Shown in pieces: positions 35,099-44,600 of a stretch of 64,000 bases of DNA; within the stretch, counting starts at the first letter, position 1, and each line of letters starts with the position of its first letter. A program made the translations under genes and the position numbers. Origin of the DNA: Paraflavitalea devenefica (GTDB taxonomy: Bacteria; Bacteroidota; Bacteroidia; Chitinophagales; Chitinophagaceae). The notes beneath the pieces are model-generated. The model searched no databases. It had not been told where the DNA came from and worked only from the letters and a program-made list of their open reading frames with translations. The stretch spans positions 1 through 64,000 of the forward strand of contig NZ_JAARML010000008.1 in assembly GCF_011759375.1 (NCBI RefSeq), read 5' to 3'.

Positions 35099-37737
35099 TT
35101 AAAAGGGTATATTTTTTCAGTCACATTCCATCCTTCCACACTTACCAGCGGAGTCAGTAATTTGTCGTTCCATTCGACAGATACGGCCTTTCTCGCATGG
35201 GGCAGCACCGTAATGTAGTTATCACTGTAGAAAGCAGGCAGGATACGTTCTTTTGTTTGCGGATGCAGTAATGACAGGCGGTTAAAGAAGGCTATCTGAT
35301 CACTATCATTGATTAGTTCTATGGTCATTCTGCCCGGTGCTTCTACTTTTGTTTCAGCAGCCAGGGATGTTGGTTTCAGCTCGTTCAGGCCGGTATATTG
35401 CCCATTGGCATTGGGCAGCCAATAAATGTTATGACTGAGAGTGGTTTTAGCAGTGGTGCTGAGTGTTATGGACAGAAAGATACCTTTTGCTGCGCGCAGT
35501 TTATCAACGGTATCTTTGATGTTCATGAATGTATTGACCGCAGCAGCATCCAGTGTAACCAATTTACCTCCCTGCCACAGGCGTTTACCATTCATATCCA
35601 GGGCCTCTATGTGAATGTAGCCATTGGTAACCGGTTTATCCCGGTGGTTGACCGTCATTACCGTTCCCTGCACCGGGTTGTACATTACATGCATGCTTCT
35701 GCCACCGGTGCGCAGGCCATAGAGACAGGCATTGGGATCGAGGTAATAATCATACATCTGCCCGCGCATGGCTGTCCAGGGATTCTGTGTTTTCCAGATG
35801 ATGACACCAGTATACCAATCCCACATGTGGGCGCTGAAGCCCTCCATTAATGCGCGGTACTGATCGTAGTTGATGAGTTGCGCTTTTCGGGTCCAGTCCT
35901 GTACATCTTTTACAGGACCGTATCGGTTGATGTAATCTTTATAGCCAATGTATTTGTGGTATTCCCATACAGAGTCTGCCTGTTCCTTCCCTCGTATTTC
36001 ACCGGCAGCAGGAGGCGTATATACAGGGGAAGCCATATTCTCCAATGGTATGAAGCGCTTCAGCGATTCATAATCACCCGTACCTACTGAACCTACTTCT
36101 GAATTAAAAGGATAGGTACGGAATTTCCAGAAGGTATCGGTAGGCTGTATTTCATAAGGGCCATCGCCACCTCCTTTCAGTATGTTCATAGACATGCTGT
36201 CGGAATTGGAGTAATCAAAGAATATCCGCGTGCCATCCAGTTGGGGCAAGAGGGAATCCCGCATGGCAGCCAGTATATCATCCGGCGGTGTTATTTCATT
36301 ACCGCCGCACCAGATAGCGAGGGAAGGATGGTTGCGAATGAGTTTGATGCCATCTGCTACCGAACGGAGGAAGAGATCATGGTCATCGGGGTATTTGCGC
36401 CTTGTTTGCTGATCTTCTGCTTTTTTAGGATCTACCCAGCGGCCATTACAATCGCCCGACATCCAGAAGTCCTGAAATACCAGCATACCGTATTTATCAC
36501 AGGCTTTATAAAACTCCGGCCGTTCCAACAAGGCGCCTCCCCAGATACGGATAAGGTTAAGGTTCATATCCCGGTGATAGCGTACTTCCGCATCATACCG
36601 CTCATCGGTAAAGCGCAGCATCGCATCGGAAATGATCCAGTTGCCGCCTTTGATAAAGATCTTTTGCCCGTTGACATGGAACTGACTGCTTAGGGTAGTT
36701 GTATTCCAGGCACGTTTTATTTCACGCACTCCAAAGGTCAATGATTCTTTGTCGGTAGCTTTTCCATTTTGGAGGAATTGCATTTCGGTAGTGTACAACT
36801 CCTGCCTGCCATAACCTGCCGGCCACCACAGCCGTGGATTTTTAAGTATTGCATTGGGCAAAACAACAGTAGTAGTACTGTTGGCGGGCAACGTAACAGG
36901 CTTCGTAATTATTTGTCCATTCAGTTTATATTGCAGTACACCCTGCACAGCCTTGTTGGCAGTATTCTCCAATTCGGCTGTCATCTTTATAGTGGCCGGT
37001 TGCTGTAGGCCATCCGGCTTCCTGATGCCTGGTACCAATGTTATGATATGTGGATTTTTCAGGTTGACACTGCCGGTCTTTTCAATGTATACTTTGTCCC
37101 ATATACCGGTATTGCGGTCGCGGATGGGTTGTATCCAGTCCCACCCTGCTACATACTGGTGCGACACGTTTTTGGCAATGCGGCCATCGCCACCCTGCCC
37201 GCCATTGGGGTTACCTACCGGATCGGGCGGATAGACAATTACAGCCAGCCGGTTGTTACCGTTTTTATTAAGGTAGCGGGTGATGTTGTATGACTGACGC
37301 AGGAACATGCTTTTATGGGTCACCTCGTTGAGCTTATGGCCATTGAGGAATACATCGCAGCCATAGTTTACACCGCGGAACTGTAACGATACCTGCTGTG
37401 CGCCTGTAGGGTATGCTTCCTTAAAATCCTTCACGAACCACCAGGTATAGTACTCACGGCCTGTGTTGTAGATGTCCGGAATCTGCTCATTGTTCATGCC
37501 AAAGAAGGGATCGGGCACCTGCTTGTGGTGCAGCATGGTCGTAAGTACCGTGCCCGGCACGATGGCCGGTTTCCATCCTGTTAACGTGTAGGAAGTTGCA
37601 GATAGCTCAGTACCTGTTTCTTTAACTGAGGTTACCGGAGCATATTGCCAGCCGGTGTTCAGTTCATAGCGATTCTGGGCTGTGACATGCATGCTTAAGA
37701 CGCATAACAGGAGTAATTGAAAGCGGTATGAGAACAT
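35095..37737 (-). CDS. GH2 enzyme, beta-mannosidase/exo-glucosaminidase-like
   Basis: An 880-residue secreted protein (signal ending MHVTAQ). An N-terminal beta-sandwich (YELNTGWQYAPVT..., VSLQFRGVNYGCDVFLNGHKL), Ig-like domains and a TIM barrel are visible. The acid/base is in IWCGGNEITPP (Glu about 479), and the probable nucleophile is in FNSEVGSVG (Glu about 548). The WMSGDCNGRW segment and the overall length fit the GH2 group containing exo-beta-D-glucosaminidases and endo-beta-mannosidases rather than beta-galactosidases. It is the middle gene of the fucosidase-GH2-propeller operon. Confidence 0.85.
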   Translation of the reverse strand: MFSYRFQLLLLCVLSMHVTAQNRYELNTGWQYAPVTSVKETGTELSATSYTLTGWKPAIVPGTVLTTMLHHKQVPDPFFGMNNEQIPDIYNTGREYYTWWFVKDFKEAYPTGAQQVSLQFRGVNYGCDVFLNGHKLNEVTHKSMFLRQSYNITRYLNKNGNNRLAVIVYPPDPVGNPNGGQGGDGRIAKNVSHQYVAGWDWIQPIRDRNTGIWDKVYIEKTGSVNLKNPHIITLVPGIRKPDGLQQPATIKMTAELENTANKAVQGVLQYKLNGQIITKPVTLPANSTTTVVLPNAILKNPRLWWPAGYGRQELYTTEMQFLQNGKATDKESLTFGVREIKRAWNTTTLSSQFHVNGQKIFIKGGNWIISDAMLRFTDERYDAEVRYHRDMNLNLIRIWGGALLERPEFYKACDKYGMLVFQDFWMSGDCNGRWVDPKKAEDQQTRRKYPDDHDLFLRSVADGIKLIRNHPSLAIWCGGNEITPPDDILAAMRDSLLPQLDGTRIFFDYSNSDSMSMNILKGGGDGPYEIQPTDTFWKFRTYPFNSEVGSVGTGDYESLKRFIPLENMASPVYTPPAAGEIRGKEQADSVWEYHKYIGYKDYINRYGPVKDVQDWTRKAQLINYDQYRALMEGFSAHMWDWYTGVIIWKTQNPWTAMRGQMYDYYLDPNACLYGLRTGGRSMHVMYNPVQGTVMTVNHRDKPVTNGYIHIEALDMNGKRLWQGGKLVTLDAAAVNTFMNIKDTVDKLRAAKGIFLSITLSTTAKTTLSHNIYWLPNANGQYTGLNELKPTSLAAETKVEAPGRMTIELINDSDQIAFFNRLSLLHPQTKERILPAFYSDNYITVLPHARKAVSVEWNDKLLTPLVSVEGWNVTEKIYPFK

Positions 37738-37747
37738 GATTGATTAT

Positions 37748-39187
37748 TTACTGCGCCGGTGTAAAGGCAAAGGCCAAAGCCGGATAGGTTTCTTTGGTTT
37801 TCAGTAAAGCAGCAGGGAGTGTTACTTTTACCGATTCTCCTTCACTTACCCATTTTAGGGTTTGCCCGGTTTGCAGCAATTTTATCTTTGTGCCTTTTTT
37901 AGGCAGGTTACCTTTCCATTCTATTACAGCGGGCAAAGCTTCGCCTTCTTTTATACGGGCCAATGCATAAACGGTGCCGGCATCTTTACTGCGGGTAAAG
38001 AAGATATTCCCCTGCTGGTAGTTGGCAATGGTACGGGTATTGTAGATGGCTGCGCCGTTCACGTTCATCCATTGGCCAATAGCCGCCAGCCGTTCTGTTG
38101 CTTCGGTTGGCAAGGTGCCATCTGCTTGGGGGCCAATACCCAACAGTAGACTACCCCCTTTGGCTACAATTTCAATGAGTGCATGAATGACCTTGGCAGG
38201 TGATTTGAATTGATCATTGGGTACAAAGCCCCAGTTGTTGGCCAGCGTCATACAGCTTTCCCAGGGATTGGGCAATTGTTTATCCGGAATGCGTTGTTCA
38301 GGCGTTTGATAATTTTCATAAGGACCATGTACGGTACGGTCTACCATCAATAATCCGGGCTGACTGCGCCGGGCCATGGCGGCTATTTTGGGCATATCAA
38401 TATCCTGGCTCCATTCAGGAATAGGCGCCCCCCAGGAAAGTACTTCGGCATTGACGGTTTCCCGCGGACGTACCCAGCCGCCATCCAGCCACAGGATGTC
38501 CATAGCGCCATAGTTGTTCATCAGTTCACTGATCTGATTATAGGTAAACTCTTTGTACTTATTCCAGCGCCAGGGATATTTGTGGATGTCATAGTTGTTG
38601 TTGCGGTTGGCCGTGGCGTATTTGGGCCACCAGTAGTATTCTGTATGCCAGTCGGGCTTGGAGAAGTAAGCGCCGATCATATATCCCTCTTTGCGGAAAG
38701 CATCAAAGACATACTTTGCCACATCAGCTCTGGGGTTATTGGCAAAAGGTCCATTGGATATTTTGAAGTCGGTTTGTTTGGTATCGAACATACAAAAGCC
38801 GTCATGGTGCTTGGTGGTAAATACCAGGTAACGCATACCGGCTGCTTTGCCGGCGGCAGCCCACTGCTCCGGATTAAAGTTAACGGGGTTGAAATCTTTC
38901 TTTAGTCCCCAATACCATTTCTTGTAATCATCATACGCCATATTGCTGTCACGGTCAATCCAATCCTCCGAACAGATCGTCCAGGACTCCAGGATACCCG
39001 GCACGGCATACAATCCCCAGTGGATGATCATACCAAATTTCTGGTCCTGCCACTTGTCCAGTTTAGCCCGCACCAATGTATCGGTGGGCCATTCATAGGT
39101 AGCAGATTGGGGATGAACGCCTTGTTGGGCGATAGCGGTATCAATAAATAATACCATCAGTAACAGAAAGTATAAACAAATACGCAT
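37748..39187 (-). CDS. GH29 alpha-L-fucosidase
   Basis: A 479-residue secreted protein (signal MRICLYFLLLMVLFIDTAIAQ). The GH29 signature is present: FGMIIHWGLYAVPG, LVFTTKHHDGFCMFDT, and the nucleophile aspartate in MDILWLDGGWV (Asp about 235). A C-terminal beta-sandwich follows (residues about 370-479). It acts on alpha-linked L-fucose with retention. It is the first gene of a three-gene operon with the GH2 enzyme (10-base gap) and the propeller. A -7 promoter element is visible upstream of its start. Confidence 0.93.
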   Translation of the reverse strand: MRICLYFLLLMVLFIDTAIAQQGVHPQSATYEWPTDTLVRAKLDKWQDQKFGMIIHWGLYAVPGILESWTICSEDWIDRDSNMAYDDYKKWYWGLKKDFNPVNFNPEQWAAAGKAAGMRYLVFTTKHHDGFCMFDTKQTDFKISNGPFANNPRADVAKYVFDAFRKEGYMIGAYFSKPDWHTEYYWWPKYATANRNNNYDIHKYPWRWNKYKEFTYNQISELMNNYGAMDILWLDGGWVRPRETVNAEVLSWGAPIPEWSQDIDMPKIAAMARRSQPGLLMVDRTVHGPYENYQTPEQRIPDKQLPNPWESCMTLANNWGFVPNDQFKSPAKVIHALIEIVAKGGSLLLGIGPQADGTLPTEATERLAAIGQWMNVNGAAIYNTRTIANYQQGNIFFTRSKDAGTVYALARIKEGEALPAVIEWKGNLPKKGTKIKLLQTGQTLKWVSEGESVKVTLPAALLKTKETYPALAFAFTPAQ

Positions 39188-39207
39188 TACAAATAATTAT
39201 TGAACAT

Positions 39208-39215
39208 CAAAGATA
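39208..39215 (-). promoter_or_regulatory. -7 element of the fucosidase operon
   Basis: CAAAGATA on the plus strand reads TATCTTTG on the minus strand, an exact TAnnTTTG match, 20 bases before the ATG at 39187. No TTTG -33 box was found at the standard spacing. Confidence 0.45.
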
Positions 39216-39309
39216 TTGTTTAATAAAGGAGTTAAATAAAATTTGATAAAAGTTGTAAGGATTTGTTCTTTTAACGACTAATCAGGTTAGATGTCTAAAA
39301 GATCATTAC

Positions 39310-40263
39310 ATGGTAGCAGCGGTTTACAGAAAATATGGCCCACCAGAAGTCGTTCAATTGGAAGAGGTAGAAAAGCCTGTGCCCAAAGACAATGAAGTGC
39401 TTATAAAGGTTCATGCTACAACAGTAAACCGTACTGACTGTGCTTTTCGAAGTGCCGAATTGTTCATCAACAGGCTCTTCAGTGGATTGTCCGGACCTAA
39501 AAAGAAAATATTGGGGAGCGAATTTGCCGGGGAGATTGCAGCTATTGGCAAAGACGTACAATCATTGAAACCGGGCGACAAGGTATTTGGGTTTAACGTC
39601 AAATTCGGGGCACATGCTGAGTATATGGTGATGGCGGAGGATGGTGCATTAACAACAATACCATACGGCATCACCTACCAGGAAGCTGCTCCAATCACAG
39701 AAGGTGCATGTTATGCCTGGTGCGATATAAAAGCTGCGAAAATAAAGAGCGGACAAAAGATCTTAATTAATGGAGCAACGGGAGCTATCGGATCGGCGGC
39801 GGTGCAACTTGTAAAGTACCTGGGAGCAGAAGTTGTTGCCGTTTGCAATACTTCCAATATACAACTGGTAAAATCACTGGGGGCTGATGAAGTAATTGAT
39901 TATACCAAACAAGACTTCACAAAGATCAATCAATTATTTGACGTGGTGTTTGATGCTGTAGGCAAAAGTTCATTTGGCAAATGCAAACCACTCCTGAAGA
40001 AAGGCGGTATTTATATGTCTACTGAACTTGGCTACATGTCTCAGAATATTTTCCTGGCACTTATTACCCCACTGCTGGGAGGTAAAAAAGTATTATTCCC
40101 CATTCCGGCAATCAGGCAAAAAGATGTTATCTTTTTAAAAGAACTGGTAGAGGCCAAAAAATACAAGCCGGTTATTGACAGGCATTACACTTTAGACCAA
40201 ATTGTTGAAGCTTATCAATATGTTGAAACGGGTCAAAAAAGGGGGAATGTGGTGATCATATAA
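39310..40263 (+). CDS. MDR-family NAD(P)H-dependent oxidoreductase (quinone-reductase-like)
   Basis: A 317-residue cytosolic protein with a GroES-like N-terminal domain (VLIKVHATTVNRTDC...) and a Rossmann domain (ILINGATGAIGSAAVQLVKYLGAEVVAVC). It lacks the structural-zinc cysteine cluster of alcohol dehydrogenases, which points to the quinone oxidoreductase/zeta-crystallin side of the medium-chain family. Its exact substrate is unknown. It stands alone between a divergent fucosidase operon and a convergent hydrolase gene (12-base gap). Confidence 0.85.
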   Translation: MVAAVYRKYGPPEVVQLEEVEKPVPKDNEVLIKVHATTVNRTDCAFRSAELFINRLFSGLSGPKKKILGSEFAGEIAAIGKDVQSLKPGDKVFGFNVKFGAHAEYMVMAEDGALTTIPYGITYQEAAPITEGACYAWCDIKAAKIKSGQKILINGATGAIGSAAVQLVKYLGAEVVAVCNTSNIQLVKSLGADEVIDYTKQDFTKINQLFDVVFDAVGKSSFGKCKPLLKKGGIYMSTELGYMSQNIFLALITPLLGGKKVLFPIPAIRQKDVIFLKELVEAKKYKPVIDRHYTLDQIVEAYQYVETGQKRGNVVII

Positions 40264-40275
40264 ATTAAACTACGC

Positions 40276-42771
40276 TTACTCCTTTAATTGCCAGTTATGA
40301 TCATAAAAACCGGCCATCTTCAGGGCTCCGGCGCCGCTGTGCAGCATGTCCAGTTCAAAGATCATGAAATCGGGGAAGCCACTGGCGCCTGCATAGTATT
40401 GATTGGCAGATGCCGCCTGCATGCCTTTGATACCACTGCCGGTTACGGCCGCTACCGAAGCAATAGAAGAATATTGAATGGGCCATACGATGTAAGCGCC
40501 CAGTTGATCGCCGGTCAATGTTTTGTTGCCTGCTGTTATTTTGTTGCGCTCCACCTGTATGGGACAATCATTTAATAATAAGTTCCAGACGCTGTTGGTG
40601 GTTTTATTACCATAGAGGATGACGCCGCGGTCTTTATACTTTTCAGGCGTATATTCTTTATCAGCTACTATATCTACAGCCCCATTGCCACGATAGTACC
40701 AGGTCTCCGCATCAAAGAGGGCTTTGCTCCGGCTCCAGGTGTTCTCTTCTTTATTGCCAGTGGTACCATATACCAGTATCATGTTGTGATTAAAAGCCTC
40801 CTTAAAGGTGCCGTAGCGATGCGGGCCTTTCTGCCGGGCATCGGGTTGTTGAGAGATTACCCATTGCGTGCCTTCTTTCAATAACAATAAGCTGTCTTTA
40901 TTGCTTTGGGTGGTATAACTGATAGGATTGCCTCCATCGAGGGTCACTTTGAGTGCAGCGCCGGATGGGAAGTCACTAAGGTGAAATTTCAGCAGGCGAA
41001 TGTTATTGGTAGTGCCACTGATGCTGCCGGCGGCTCTATCCCTGCGAAGCTGCATACGGCTGTATTGCAGGGGATGCATTTGCTGCAGGATCGTAGCCCA
41101 GCGGAAAGAGGCAGAAATACCCGGACTGGCTGTACTGAAGTCAATGGTGTTGACACTGCTGTCGGGCAGGCGGTGATGCCACTGAAAGAAATCGAACAAG
41201 GGTTTCCAGTCTACACTGTGGTCGCCAAACCAGTGACTACCGCCGGGGTATTCGTAATAGCTAAGATCGGCATGAAAATCACCCAGTAGCTTGCGCATCT
41301 GCCGGGCGTAGTTGACAGATACCGTTCTGTCATCATCACCATGAAAGATATACACGCCATGCGCCTTGTAATTGGTGGCCAGTTTGGGTACATCGCTCTG
41401 ATTGCCGGCACGCAGCAGGAGTTGTTCCAACGGATTGCTGCTGCTGTCGGGTATCAGTCCGTCGGCCGATCCATACCCCTTCATAGTGGGATAGCCGGCA
41501 CAGGGTGCAATAGCGGCCCACTGATCGGGATAGGTTGCACCGAGGAACCAGGTGCCGTGACCACCCATGGAGTGACCGGTGAGGTAAATGTTGTGCGGAT
41601 TGGGTTTGAAGGTTGTCTTGGCAATGTTCAATACTTCCATCGCATCCAGGCGTCCCCAGTCTTCCCAGTTAAAGCCGCGTGGTCTGCGGTTGGTGGCTGC
41701 CACGAGCGTACCCCAGTCTTTGGGCTTGTAGGCCCTGGCCTGGCCGATGGCTTCTACGCCGGCGCCGTGTACGGATAAGAATAAAGCGCTGTTGCTGGTG
41801 TGGGGAGCAGACTGTGGGGTAACGGAATAGTATTGCAGGCTGCCATCAATAGCGCTGGTAAATGTGCTGTTGTATTGTTCGGCCGGCATTACGGCTTCAA
41901 TATTGATTTTCTTTTCATCCAGTGTTTTCCCTTTATCCAGTATGGTAAGGGTGCATTCATATTTGCCTTTGGCGTTAATGCTGCTGCCATCAAAGCTGAA
42001 AGGGATCTTGCGGGATGACATGGCAGGAATGGCGGGCACGCCAATAGAAACCTGCTTGCCTTGCAAAGTGGCTTTAATGAGTAAATTTTTCAACTCTTTC
42101 GTACTGGTATTCAGCACTACTACTGCTCCTTGTAAAACACCTGCCTGCAGACCTGGCACCACAAAGGGCAACGTAAGGTCTTCTGTATTCAACGTTACCG
42201 GCTTTTCCGGGAAGAGGAGACTGGCTACGGCCGAAGCTCCCCGTACATAAAACTCATTGAGCCCCTTTTTGAGTTGGATGGGAATATATAAGAAACCTAT
42301 GCTATAAGGATCGCCTGTATGTTGTTCTCCATTTACAAATACGCCACTGTTGCCCTTGATGTTGAGCAAGGCTGTCTGTGCTTTGGGCGAAGTATAAGTA
42401 AGGTAGATATAGCTGCCACCGGCACCCAGTCCGCCCCGGATAGCACCGGGTGTAACACCGGGACCTGCGGGCGCTCCGCCCCTTCCGGCGCCACTACGCA
42501 GGCGGAGGCGATTAATACTGTCGGCCTCAACGGGTTGCCATACAATGGCCTGCCCTCTTTCATTCCTGCCAATGGTATCACCGGCTACCGGTGTTTTTAA
42601 GGTGCCGGTATAAAGGCGATAGGCCAGTTCATCACTGTATACGGCTTCCCGGCCATAGCGGCTGGGCAGGTTGGCGATGAGGCCTTGTTTGAAGTAGACT
42701 TCCTGCGAAAAAACAGGCAGTGATGCCAGGAGGCAACACAGGATGACGTACGTTACTACTATTCGCTTCAT
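40276..42771 (-). CDS. Large secreted prolyl-oligopeptidase-like serine hydrolase
   Basis: An 831-residue protein with signal peptide (LLASLPVFSQ). An N-terminal beta region carries a Gly/Arg/Pro-rich insertion (GRGGAPAGPGV, then IRGGLGAGGS, about 95-118). The alpha/beta hydrolase domain has the nucleophile elbow GHSMGGHGTW (Ser about 400), an Asp-rich loop (FHGDDDRTV, about 478) and catalytic His in YPGGSHWFG (about 512). The C-terminal part is a beta-sandwich that may act in substrate binding. These enzymes are peptidases or carbohydrate esterases. The fucosidase/GH2 operon nearby favours an esterase role, but that is inference. Confidence 0.82.
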   Translation of the reverse strand: MKRIVVTYVILCCLLASLPVFSQEVYFKQGLIANLPSRYGREAVYSDELAYRLYTGTLKTPVAGDTIGRNERGQAIVWQPVEADSINRLRLRSGAGRGGAPAGPGVTPGAIRGGLGAGGSYIYLTYTSPKAQTALLNIKGNSGVFVNGEQHTGDPYSIGFLYIPIQLKKGLNEFYVRGASAVASLLFPEKPVTLNTEDLTLPFVVPGLQAGVLQGAVVVLNTSTKELKNLLIKATLQGKQVSIGVPAIPAMSSRKIPFSFDGSSINAKGKYECTLTILDKGKTLDEKKINIEAVMPAEQYNSTFTSAIDGSLQYYSVTPQSAPHTSNSALFLSVHGAGVEAIGQARAYKPKDWGTLVAATNRRPRGFNWEDWGRLDAMEVLNIAKTTFKPNPHNIYLTGHSMGGHGTWFLGATYPDQWAAIAPCAGYPTMKGYGSADGLIPDSSSNPLEQLLLRAGNQSDVPKLATNYKAHGVYIFHGDDDRTVSVNYARQMRKLLGDFHADLSYYEYPGGSHWFGDHSVDWKPLFDFFQWHHRLPDSSVNTIDFSTASPGISASFRWATILQQMHPLQYSRMQLRRDRAAGSISGTTNNIRLLKFHLSDFPSGAALKVTLDGGNPISYTTQSNKDSLLLLKEGTQWVISQQPDARQKGPHRYGTFKEAFNHNMILVYGTTGNKEENTWSRSKALFDAETWYYRGNGAVDIVADKEYTPEKYKDRGVILYGNKTTNSVWNLLLNDCPIQVERNKITAGNKTLTGDQLGAYIVWPIQYSSIASVAAVTGSGIKGMQAASANQYYAGASGFPDFMIFELDMLHSGAGALKMAGFYDHNWQLKE

Positions 42772-43034
42772 AATGCAGGAGTGATAGGTACAACCCGGGC
42801 CAGGCCTGAGCTAAATCGTTTCTGATGGAGTAAAATTATTGATTATTGAGAGAATGGAGGTAGAGAAAGCTTCATAAAAAACGAAACCCGGAAGTTTGAT
42901 TGCTCAGGGACGACCGGGGATAGGATAAATTAAAGGTAATACTTTGTACAGGAATAATTGATAAGAAATAATGATTTGTTTACTGGTATTTTCAGGATTT
43001 ACGCGCTATTTTGGAGCATTCAAATCGCGCATCT

Positions 43035-43385
43035 ATGAAAAACATCAGTAAACAGTTTATTGAATACCTGTACAATCATTTTATCGGCAACTTTATCGGC
43101 TTTGTTATTGGCATGGCTTCTGCCCGCCTGGTATCCCATTATTTTACTACCCGCAGTATTAAAAATCTCTGGGGACTTGCCGCCCGCAAAACAGTGGTTG
43201 ATAAACAGACTTTCAGTCTGATGGAATGGTCTATTTCAATCCTGATCGGATTTATTGTTTTTGAGCTTATTTCCAAATGGGTGAAGAAGAAAACAGATGC
43301 CCTGTTGCCCAGGTATAAACTTACCCGTTGGATGGCGTCTGAGCAGGCATTGCAAGAAACAGCCACTACACCGGCTCAAAAGTGA
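43035..43385 (+). CDS. Small two-helix membrane protein
   Basis: About 116 residues from ATG 43035 (the in-frame TTG at 43011 is less likely). Two hydrophobic segments are visible: FIGNFIGFVIGMASARLVSHYF (about 20-40) and WSISILIGFIVFELISKWV (about 63-82), the latter followed by the basic KKKTD. I recognise no family. The gap from the divergent hydrolase gene is about 260 bases. Confidence 0.6.
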   Translation: MKNISKQFIEYLYNHFIGNFIGFVIGMASARLVSHYFTTRSIKNLWGLAARKTVVDKQTFSLMEWSISILIGFIVFELISKWVKKKTDALLPRYKLTRWMASEQALQETATTPAQK

Positions 43386-43521
43386 GGAAGTTCTCACCGT
43401 CCAATCATGTTAGCCTCTGCCTCGCCATTGCTTCGTACCATCTTCGCTTTCTGCGGGAGCCAACCCTTAGTAAGTGCGCTTTTGCCTCGAAGCATAGTCG
43501 AAGGAAAGGCGGCACGTAAGG

Positions 43522-43552
43522 TCCTGCAAATCCTCTAAATCATGGTTCTGAC
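43522..43552. repeat. Nine-base phased repeat (TCCTnnAAA)
   Basis: TCCTGCAAA, TCCTCTAAA and TCATGGTTC follow each other in a 9-base register, then TGAC. This resembles the 'AATCCTG...TCATGGTTCTGAC' strings found between genes in many Bacteroidetes genomes. It lies before the orphan gene that begins near 43579-43645. Confidence 0.45.
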
Positions 43553-43644
43553 AGCTTTGTTGAACATTTGGCACTAGTGTGGTCGAACAAGCGTTAAACG
43601 AAATGTTGCCGACTGCTTCGGATAGCTTAATTTCAGTTCCGTAC

Positions 43645-44226
43645 ATGAAAAAGAAGTATGCACATATTGACCTATCACCTGACCTTCAGGTTTTTAGGGC
43701 CAATTATATAGCGGCCACTGAAGTGGAAGCTACTATAGGTCCTATTACCTGCTATAAAGTGCATGGCCGTTATTTTATCCGCACCAAAAGCTCCCTCACC
43801 GGCAAACGGGTCAAAAAAGATAAACGCTTTCAACGCACCATGCAGAACGCTGGCATACTGGCATTAGCTGCTAAGTGTGTAACTCCCATTTATAATGCGC
43901 TCACAGAAGACTGGCGTTGCCACGACCTGTTCCGCAAGTTGGTAGGTGTTGGTGTAAAGTTATTGCACCAGGATCAAGGCTGTGCAAAAGAAGCAATACA
44001 GCAGGCAGTGCATATAGAACTGACCCGGCTGGGTTATAGAACCGAGTGGCCGGTATGGGAACTACCACCCAATATGCAGCAATGGATAGAAGAAGAGCAA
44101 CCGGAAATGCCGGATTCAGCTTCAGGAGCTCAATGCGGCACAACCAATGTAGCTAATATTATATTTTACTTATCCTTCACCATGTTATCAAACGACCAGC
44201 GGCCATTGCCGACAATTAAGAAGTAA
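43645..44226 (+). CDS. Uncharacterised protein (KSSLTGKRVKKDKRF family)
   Basis: About 193 residues from ATG 43645 (GTG 43579 would add 22 residues; the choice is uncertain). A basic core, YFIRTKSSLTGKRVKKDKRF, is followed by a helical segment (TMQNAGILALAAKCVTPIYNAL, YRALT-like helices with CHDLFRKLVGVGVKLL) and a C-terminal tail of lower complexity. I have seen related proteins only as uncharacterised Bacteroidetes entries. The 3' end overlaps the convergent DoxX gene by 61 bases, so the true stop of one of the two could be different, or the tail may be a recent extension. Confidence 0.55.
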   Translation: MKKKYAHIDLSPDLQVFRANYIAATEVEATIGPITCYKVHGRYFIRTKSSLTGKRVKKDKRFQRTMQNAGILALAAKCVTPIYNALTEDWRCHDLFRKLVGVGVKLLHQDQGCAKEAIQQAVHIELTRLGYRTEWPVWELPPNMQQWIEEEQPEMPDSASGAQCGTTNVANIIFYLSFTMLSNDQRPLPTIKK

Positions 44227-44600
44227 ATAAGCAAAAGCAATACGAGGATGGAAAGGGCCAATTCGGAATAGGGTGTCCATAACCCATCAGATGAATTGAC
44301 AAAGATGATAGCGCCCAGCAGTATAGGTATCTGTATAAGACAGGCGAGCCGTGTGGCCAGGCCTATCGCCAGCAAAAAGCCACCCAGCATGTGTGCAAAT
44401 ACAACATAGTGACCAATTACCAGTAATGCAAAAGAGGGACTTGGTATTGCGTTGGCCAATCTATCCAACTCCAGGCTCATGTGGGAAAGAAAATCAATTC
44501 CTTTATAGCACAGAAAAATGCCAAAAACAACCCGTATGAGGTCTATCCATTTCGGATGATGTGTATCACCCCAATGTTCAATGCGTTGCAGAAGATTCAT
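44166..44600 (-). CDS. DoxX-family membrane protein
   Basis: A 144-residue protein with four hydrophobic segments (LIRVVFGIFLCYKGIDFL, VIGHYVVFAHMLGGFLLAIGLATRLACLIQ, IPILLGAIIFV, LALSILVLLLLIYFLIV) and the DoxX pattern of a small soluble N-terminus and a GLATRLA loop. DoxX proteins are integral inner-membrane proteins of quinone/redox-linked function in several bacteria, though often unclear. Its 3' end overlaps the convergent orphan gene by 61 bases. Confidence 0.85.
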   Translation of the reverse strand: MNLLQRIEHWGDTHHPKWIDLIRVVFGIFLCYKGIDFLSHMSLELDRLANAIPSPSFALLVIGHYVVFAHMLGGFLLAIGLATRLACLIQIPILLGAIIFVNSSDGLWTPYSELALSILVLLLLIYFLIVGNGRWSFDNMVKDK

